Source: Diplolepis rosae (lineage: Eukaryota > Arthropoda > Insecta > Hymenoptera > Diplolepididae). From it: a DNA stretch of 64,000 nt. Made by a program: the position numbers and the translations under genes. Position 1 is the first letter of the stretch, and each line of letters opens with the position of its first letter. Under the pieces are notes generated by a model. It did no database searches, was not told the origin of the DNA, and saw only the letters and a list, made by a program, of their open reading frames with translations. Of the stretch, positions 57,626 through 64,000 are shown piece by piece. Location: the NCBI GenBank assembly GCA_030998225.1, contig JAPYXD010000308.1, positions 4,412,001 to 4,476,000 of the forward strand, written 5' to 3'.

Positions 57626-58996
57626 TGTAACGTCCTAGTTGCTCACCCTTCACTATTATTAGATTTATTCCCCTCGTTTTTGATCGGTGAAGAAATCCAA
57701 AGAAATTCTAAACCGAAACAAGGTGAGGAAAGCTAACAACAAATGAATACTCAACAAATTTACAATTATTAACCTTTATTATGATTCTACAATAAAAAAC
57801 CATGAGAGAGAGAGAGAGAGAGATGTCTAAAAATCTTCCTGGGGTAAATGTTAAATGACTTACTTAATGTTGAATCTACTCTTGGAACCACTGATATTCC
57901 AAAACTCTTGCGATGTCACGATTGGAACACTCCGGTATTTCGACGAACTTGGGGAGTGTGTATAAAATTTGTCTTAGGTGAACAACTGGACGATTCGATA
58001 CGGCGAAGGAAAATTCTGACGATGGGTTGAAGAAATCTAACAGACTACTATAGATACTCCTTGAAGGAACTTGAGAACTGGACAAGGTTGAAGAAAACTG
58101 ACGAAGAATTCACGAAGACTTGACGAAGACTTTTTTGGGGAGACCGACTCCGTGATGAGAAACTGATGAAAAACTCGAGGAAGACTGCTACCGACGACGA
58201 CACTCTTCGTCTGCGCAAAATGGGGTGTGGCTAGGGAGGTCCTCGGTCAGGCGGTGGGTTCCGAACTTACTCCTGACACGATGGTCCCTCTCATGCTCCA
58301 GTCTGAACGGTTCTGGACGCTCATCGAGTCATTCGTCACACTTGTGATGAAGACGAGAGAACTTGATGGGCGGGTGGTGTATTGGTTCGAGAGAGGGGGT
58401 TTTTTGGTTCTAACAGGTATGCCTAGACCCGTCCTAGGAGAGTCCTGTACAACGTCTATAAAAGATTTTGCCATTTTTCCTCCTCACCAAAAAAAAAAAA
58501 AAAAAAAAAAAGAAAGCACCTGCTTCTACGCACAAATCTACCCTGGCGAAAACTCCCTTGGGGGTCACTTTCCTAGCGCGTGGAAACCCTAATTTCTTGA
58601 CTTCCAGTTCCATACGTCAAGAAAAGGGGAAACATATTTTCAATTTGGCCTTCTCTTGGGTTCCCCTACGTTCCTTTTTATCCTTGAGATGATTCATTTT
58701 TTTAATTTCCATCCTTTGCTGCGCCGGTCGATATTCTTGTGTACTTAGGACATTCTGATAGGGTTCCCTTGCTAACACCCTTATTAGGGTTACGATGTTT
58801 CATTAATAAATGTTCTCTATTTATAAATTTACTATTTCTCTCTCCCTATCACAATTTTACTATCCTACATTCTATTTCGTATAATCAATACTTTCCAAAA
58901 CATATTCTTTATGCAAGTTTTATTGTGAAATCCTTTATTAGTTTTACATGTTTAATATTATAAATAAAGACATGTGGCTGGTCACAGGACGTGACA
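57626..58996. mobile_element. Solo LTR 2 with CTCA target duplication
   Basis: Starts TGTAACGTCC and ends GGACGTGACA, a 10-bp inverted end with one mismatch. It is flanked by CTCA at 57622-57625 and 58997-59000. No coding sequence. It contains a (GA)n run at 57804-57822 and an A23 run at 58489-58511. TTTATT at about 57776 suggests minus orientation, while an AATAAA near 58803 would suit plus, so strand is left open. At 1,371 bp it is a long LTR. Confidence 0.7.
57804..57822. repeat. (GA)n microsatellite
   Basis: Nineteen bases of alternating GA inside solo LTR 2. Repeated in unit 2 at about 63369-63387. Confidence 0.9.
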
Positions 58997-59000
58997 CTCA

Positions 59001-59200
59001 GCCAAAAATAGATAATTTTTCTTTCAAGAATAGCAATATTATTATTGAAATGATCATATAAAAGAAAAGAGATTAGTTTCCAAGAAAAAAATTTGAAACA
59101 CAAAAAAATAATGCATTCAACAAATTTTGTTTTTACCCGGACTTGTTTTCTTATCGCTTCATACCAAATTTAAAAAAATAATTCTGAAATAATTAATTTG
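59001..59200. other. Unassigned DNA after solo LTR 2
   Basis: Continues the pre-insertion sequence (AGGCCTCA joins GCCAAAAATAG). Nothing recognisable. Confidence 0.3.
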
Positions 59201-59897
59201 GCATGGGGTCAGATGTTTAAGCAGTTTTCTATGTAATAATCATAGAAATTGGTAACGGCAAACGTTTCGGCCACAAATGGGGGGCCCTCTTTAGTGCCAA
59301 CAATTTTAATTTACATTAAAAATAGTAATTATAACCTAAGCAAGCAAAATCCATGCAACTTAATAGTTATTTTGTTTTTTTTTTGTTTTTTTCTATAATA
59401 AATTTATTTAAAAAATAGAATTAGAGCATGCAAATAGACCTTCCAGTACCGTCCTCACACAGAAGTCCTCTCCTGTCAGATTCGTGGAAAATGTGAATTG
59501 CGGAACGCACCACCTCGAAGGCACACAACCACAATTAATTCGAAAGAAAAGCACAGAATATAAATCCAATCGTGAGCCCTCGATGAAGAACGCACAGCAC
59601 AACACACACACCAGGATGAAATGCGACTTAAAGTTGCAAATACTGTTAATAATTTTAGGAAAAATGGGAGAGAATACAAATCAAAAATTCGTACAACCTG
59701 CTCAAGAAATAAAAGAAGCTAAGAATTTTGTAAGAAACAACTCGGATATAGTTTTTACTAGGGCAGACAAGGGTAACACCACAGTTGCCTTGCCGCGAAC
59801 AGATTACAATGACAAGGTCAATAACTTATTACAAGACGTAAACACATACCTAGTCCGTCCCAAAGATACAACCACTAAAATAGAAAACAAAGTAAAT
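59200..59897. mobile_element. Chimeric PLE fragment (copy 4, diverged)
   Basis: From 59210 to about 59612 the sequence resembles the PLE 5' region in minus orientation (CAAACGTTTCGGCCACAAAT, GGAACGCACC). At about 59613 it switches to RT coding sequence in plus orientation (GATGAAATGCGACTTAAAGT, ORF piece with KFVQPAQEIKEAKNFV and FTRADKGNTTVALPRTDYND). The two halves are head to head. It differs from copies 1-3 at many positions, so it is an older or related family. It ends at the tandem-unit boundary. Confidence 0.75.
59257..59298 (-). ncRNA. Decayed hammerhead-like motif, PLE copy 4
   Basis: Same layout as in copies 1-3, but the core reads CUAAAGA instead of CUGAAGA, which changes the invariant G5, and it has an extra C in stem-loop II. 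Expected to be inactive. Confidence 0.45.
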
Positions 59898-59943
59898 ACC
59901 CGCCTGATGATGAAGAATAACGCCAGCGCGGAGATATAAAGGT

Positions 59944-61370
59944 TTTAACATCCCTACTTTCCCCCTTGCTGCCAGACGCTTCAGGCAGCCAGGGTTCGGT
60001 AGGAGTGGAGGAGTAGGTGATAAAATGAATCGTAACTCGAGAAATTGAAGAGGAAAAATAGCAAATGTTTATTCAGGAAAATAAATATTTACTAATAAGT
60101 ACAGATAAAAAGTGTTGGTGTGAATGTATTTACAATCGGTTAAATGTGCCGGTGTCAGTGTGCGTGATGAGTGGAATGTGTGTGTGCGTGTGTGTGTGAT
60201 GTGAGAAAATACGTCGATGGTGTGCGCGAATGTGTGGGCACAGGCCAGGCGGTCGGTATAGTCGTGAAACGGTCGTCTGGTCGACGCATCGCAGTTCACA
60301 AGTCGTTTCTGAAATCCGGTACATACAAGGCGCGTTTCAAAATAAACGAGACTTTTTCAAAATAGCTATTTATAGTGGGGCTATCTTCTGATGGGAGTAG
60401 GAGTTGGAAAGGTACATCCTTCACTGATGTTCTGTCAAAATTTCATGACCAACGGATAATTAGAAGCCGAGTTATTGCTTTATAATTGTTCGTAGTGTTC
60501 GTCAGCGTTCGGGAGTGCTCGGGTCGGTTCGGTAGTGTTCGTAGTGCGGTCGGTCAGTGTTCGGTAGTGTTCGTCAGCGTTCGGGAGTGTTCGGGTCGGT
60601 TCGGTCACCTTCGTAGTGTGGTCGGTCAGTGTTCGGTAGTGTTCGTCAGCGTTCGGGAATGTTCGGGAGTGCTCGGGTCGGTTTGGTCGTGTTCGTCGCG
60701 GTTACTTCGTGCAGGTTCGGTGGCTGCCCCAGGTACAACTCGGTCAGGGTCACCTGACGACGAGGTCTATGCTTCGCCGAGGATCAATCATGGGAGCGCC
60801 CATCCATTGGTACTCGGCGTGGGGAACCATCAGTCCGTCCGTTGTGTTGTCGTGGACGACGTCCAATGGCCGCCCCAGGTAGAACTCGGTCAGGGACACC
60901 TGACGCCGAGCTCTACGCTTTGCCGAGGACCAATCTTGGGAGCGCCCATCCATTGGTACTCGGCGTGGGTGGCCACTAGCCATCTGTCGGGTCATCGTCT
61001 GGGAGGCCAATTCCTGGAGGACCCTGAGCAGCACTCAGTCAGGGGCACCTGTCGCTGTGTGCGCACTCACACCGAGAACTGACCATGGGAGCGCCCATCC
61101 GTTAACGCTCGGTCTGGTTCCTCCAGGTATGGGGTCGGTCGATGCGGAGATACCCTCCTATGGGAGCACCCAACAGAAGAGGCATCTCCTGCCGTCCATC
61201 CAGTGCGATGCTCCGGTGTGACCGGGCTCGCCGCCCCTGGCGAACTGCCGTCCCAGTGCTGCGGTCCTTCCCTATATCTCGTTCGTACGTAGTGGGGGAC
61301 CGCTGCGCGCGCTGTTCGGCGTAAGCGGGGGAAGGTGTGACGTATGTACAGTGATGTACAGTTCGTTACA
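59944..61370 (-). mobile_element. Probable solo LTR 1, unit 2 copy
   Basis: Same LTR as 54380-55806 with the same AGGT flanks. Its second 145-bp unit (60857-60960) differs from the first by more than ten substitutions, whereas in unit 1 the two are identical. Confidence 0.6.
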
Positions 61371-61374
61371 AGGT

Positions 61375-61404
61375 AGGCCCGATACTTTCCGGACAGACCT
61401 CGTA
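61375..61404 (+). repeat. Mariner right terminal inverted repeat, unit 2 copy
   Basis: GGCCCGATACTTTCCGGACA and onward repeats 55811-55840. It has no left partner in this unit because the duplication starts inside the mariner tail. Confidence 0.8.
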
Positions 61405-61876
61405 TATAGCGTCAAACGCTGTGACTAATATATGGACCCTCAGTTGCACATTTTTATAACATATTTATATTGTTATATTTACCCAGTTTACCTGTTTTCT
61501 ACATTTCATTACAGGATTTCTTTGTTTTTCTCCGCGAATCATAAGGGTAAGTTTGATCGGGTGTTGTGTACCTTTTTAGGGAGATGCATGAAAGAATCCC
61601 TTAGAAGTTGTGTGTTTCAAAAGTGATTCAAAAGAAGAAGTGCGTCTTAGTTCTCACACTTATAGTGTTCTAGTTCCATTTAAATTCTCAGCATTAAAGA
61701 AATTAGGCCATTTTGCGAAGGGAATATTCGACAACCTTTCAACGATCTGTAAATTAATACATGCTATTACTACAGGGTGGGCAATATAAAATTTTAAATT
61801 TAAAAACTCAATAAAAAAAAACGCCTTCATGTTTTTCAAAGATCTAACATTTATTTGAAAGGTTGTTTTATGAAAT

Positions 61877-62833
61877 TTATTTGTGGAAAACAATTTCGAA
61901 CAAATGACCACCACGGCTGAGTTTACAGTAGCTTTTCCGATCCACCCAATTTTTGAGTACTTTCTCGATGGTTTCAGGCCTTATGGCAGCAACAGCAGCT
62001 TGAATCTCGTACTTTAGATCTTGAATTGTTTCTGGATGGTTGGCGTAACATTTATCTTTAACAGCTCCCCACAGAAAATAGTCCAACGGAGTTAAATCGC
62101 AACTTCTGGGAGGCCGATTCACATCACCTCTTTTGCTGATTATGCGATTTTCGAAGATAGGGCGTAAAAGATTGAGTGTAGCGTTTGCTGTATGGCACGT
62201 AGCGCCGTCCTGCTGGAACCAAATGTTGTCCAAGTCTTCCTCTTCAATTTGCTTGAAGAAAAATTTGGATAGCATTGCGCGATATCGCTCACCATTGATG
62301 GTTACGGCGGTTCCTTCTTCATTTTCGAAGAAAAATGGGCCGATGATTCCACCAGACCAAAATCCGCACCATACAGTGACTCGTGCTGGGTGCATTGGCT
62401 TCTCGACGATTACGTACGGGTTTTCTGTTCCTCAAATGCGACAATTCTGCTTGTTAAGTTAACCACCGAGGTGGAAATGAGCCTCGTCCGAAAAGATGAT
62501 TTTTCGGTAAAATTGACCATCCTCGGTCAAACGATTTTCCGCCCAATCTGCGAACTGTAGAGGGCTCGGATGGTCAAGTGATTTCAGCTGCTGCACCAAT
62601 TCAACTTTATATGGCTTCATAGCGAGGTCTTTTTGCAAAATTCGTCGTAAAGTTGTTCGTGGAATGTTCAATTCTTGCGATCGACAGCGAGTTGAGGTGG
62701 ATAGATTCTCACTAACACTTTCAGCCACAGTCGCAATATTTTCGGATGAACGCGCGGGAAATTGTATTTTTCTCGACTCCATGCAAAGGAGGCGTGAAAT
62801 AGACGCTGAATTCATAATTACGGAATATATCAT
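61877..62833 (-). pseudogene. DD41D transposase relic, unit 2
   Basis: Same gene as at 56313-57269, with the identical TAA and TGA interruptions after FSDEAHFHLGG. The C-terminal piece is longer here (172 residues, 61877-62395) because two homopolymer differences keep the frame open to a natural-looking end (SRGGHLFEIVFHK). Shared stops mean the transposase was already dead before the tandem duplication. Confidence 0.8.
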
Positions 62834-63190
62834 TAAAAAAATTACACTTATTTTCTACATACTTTAAAAATATTGATCTGATATAAATATCTAAAAGATT
62901 TTGTGAAATTTTAAGGTGATTTAATTACTTGAAAATTATTTTCTAACGAAATTTAAAGTCAATAAATGTTTAAAAATTGAAAACAAAATATCGATTTCAG
63001 AATTGAAAAAAAAAATTATTTGGAGAATATTTTATAATAAGATATGATTCAACGTGAGATACAAGTTTCAAAGTAAAGGGTTTGAATATTTTTATAATAG
63101 GTAACATCTTTTAAATGAAAATTTCGATAAATGAATGTAAATGAACTGTTTGATGATTCAAGATAGTTGATCCACAAAAATTAGGCCTCA

Positions 63191-64000
63191 TGTAACGTCC
63201 TAGTTGCTCACCCTTCACTATTATTAGATTTATTCCCCTCGTTTTTGATCGGTGAAGAAATCCAAAGAAATTCTAAACCGAAACAAGGTGAGGAAAGCTA
63301 ACAACAAATGAATACTCAACAAATTTACAATTATTAACCTTTATTATGATTCTACAATAAAAAACCATGAGAGAGAGAGAGAGAGAGATGTCTAAAAATC
63401 TTCCTGGGGTAAATGTTAAATGACTTACTTAATGTTGAATCGACTCTGGAACCACTGATATTCCAAAACTCTTGCGATGTCACGATTGGAACACTCCGGT
63501 ATTTCGACGAACTTGGGGAGTGTGTATAAAATTTGTCTTAGGTGAACAACTGGACGATTCGATACGGCGAAGGAAAATTCTGACGATGGGTTGAAGAAAT
63601 CTAACAGACTACTATAGATACTCCTTGAAGGAACTTGAGAACTGGACAAGGTTGAAGAAAACTGACGAAGAATTCACGAAGACTTGACGAAGACTTTTTT
63701 GGGGAGACCGACTCCGTGATGAGAAACTGATGAAAAACTCGAGGAAGACTGCTACCGACGACGACACTCTTCGTCTGCGCAAAATGGGGTGTGGCTAGGG
63801 AGGTCCTCGGTCAGGCGGTGGGTTCCGAACTTACTCCTGACACGATGGTCCCTCTCATGCTCCAGTCTGAACGGTTCTGGACGCTCATCGAGTCATTCGT
63901 CACACTTGTGATGAAGACGAGAGAACTTGATGGGCGGGTGGTGTATTGGTTCGAGAGAGGGGGTTTTTTGGTTCTAACAGGTATGCCTAGACCCGTCCTA
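63191..64000. mobile_element. Solo LTR 2, unit 2 copy (cut by window end)
   Basis: Starts TGTAACGTCC after CTCA, as at 57626, and continues to the end of the window. Confidence 0.7.

Larger units (their letters stand above)
54334..59897 (+). repeat. 5,564-bp tandem duplication, unit 1
   Basis: The unit starting ACCCGCCTGATGATGAAG at 54334 restarts at 59898 immediately after its own end, with every landmark shifted by 5,564 bp. It contains the mariner tail, solo LTR 1, the DD41D relic, solo LTR 2 and PLE fragment 4. The unit edges lie inside the mariner tail and inside PLE coding sequence, so this is a segmental duplication and not an element insertion. Confidence 0.85.
59898..64000 (+). repeat. 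5,564-bp tandem duplication, unit 2 (cut by window end)
   Basis: Repeats 54334-58436. Most of it is identical or differs by homopolymer length. Exceptions are a cluster of differences at about 60857-60935 and another at about 63020-63055. Confidence 0.85.

Overview
This window is repeat-rich eukaryotic DNA, almost certainly from an insect. No ordinary host protein gene could be supported. The evidence is Penelope-like, Ty3/gypsy, R1-type, mariner, rosa-like DD41D, P-like and Transib-like element relics, A+T-rich spacers and a complex satellite. Hymenoptera is a guess, not shown.

Positions 1-28372 form one composite of satellite DNA and Penelope-like elements (PLEs). The satellite has 45-54 bp monomers. 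Each carries a conserved 20-bp box (CTCGCGYATTACTTGGCCAC) followed by one of four linker classes. It fills 1-3137 (inverted), 6512-11480 and 15142-27325. PLE copy 1 (minus) and copy 2 (plus) separate the blocks, and a 5' piece of a third copy follows the last block. The satellite junctions at the PLE ends are shared between copies, so satellite and PLE were copied together, once inverted and once directly with a period of about 15.84 kb. Each PLE copy carries a minimal hammerhead-ribozyme-like motif upstream of a reverse transcriptase and a GIY-YIG endonuclease ORF.

Positions 28372-31764 hold a 5'-truncated gypsy element joined to PLE copy 3 inside its nucleocapsid zinc knuckle. From about 31.8 to 42.6 kb lies A+T-rich DNA. 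It holds a 247-bp MITE, a short-palindrome cluster, a 743-bp tandem duplication, hairpins, a 1-kb foldback element, a mariner relic, a P-element-like relic and an inverted dimer of a tRNA-derived repeat.

Positions 42655-49167 hold a second gypsy element on the minus strand, with its 3' LTR and decayed gag, protease, RT/RNase H and integrase. It abuts an R1-like LINE that keeps ORF1 and its 3' tail but has lost all of ORF2 (49168-50447).

Positions 50930-55840 hold a mariner split by two dateable insertions. One is a RAG1-related Transib element (50979-53670) whose ends begin CACAGTG, identical to the V(D)J recombination heptamer. The other is a probable solo LTR (54380-55806, target duplication AGGT). 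A 5,564-bp unit (54334-59897) holding the mariner tail, that LTR, a dead DD41D transposase, a second solo LTR and a chimeric PLE fragment is tandemly duplicated and runs off the window end.

Most coding regions are pseudogenes. Many differences between recent copies are single-base length changes in homopolymers, so some frameshifts may be assembly errors.
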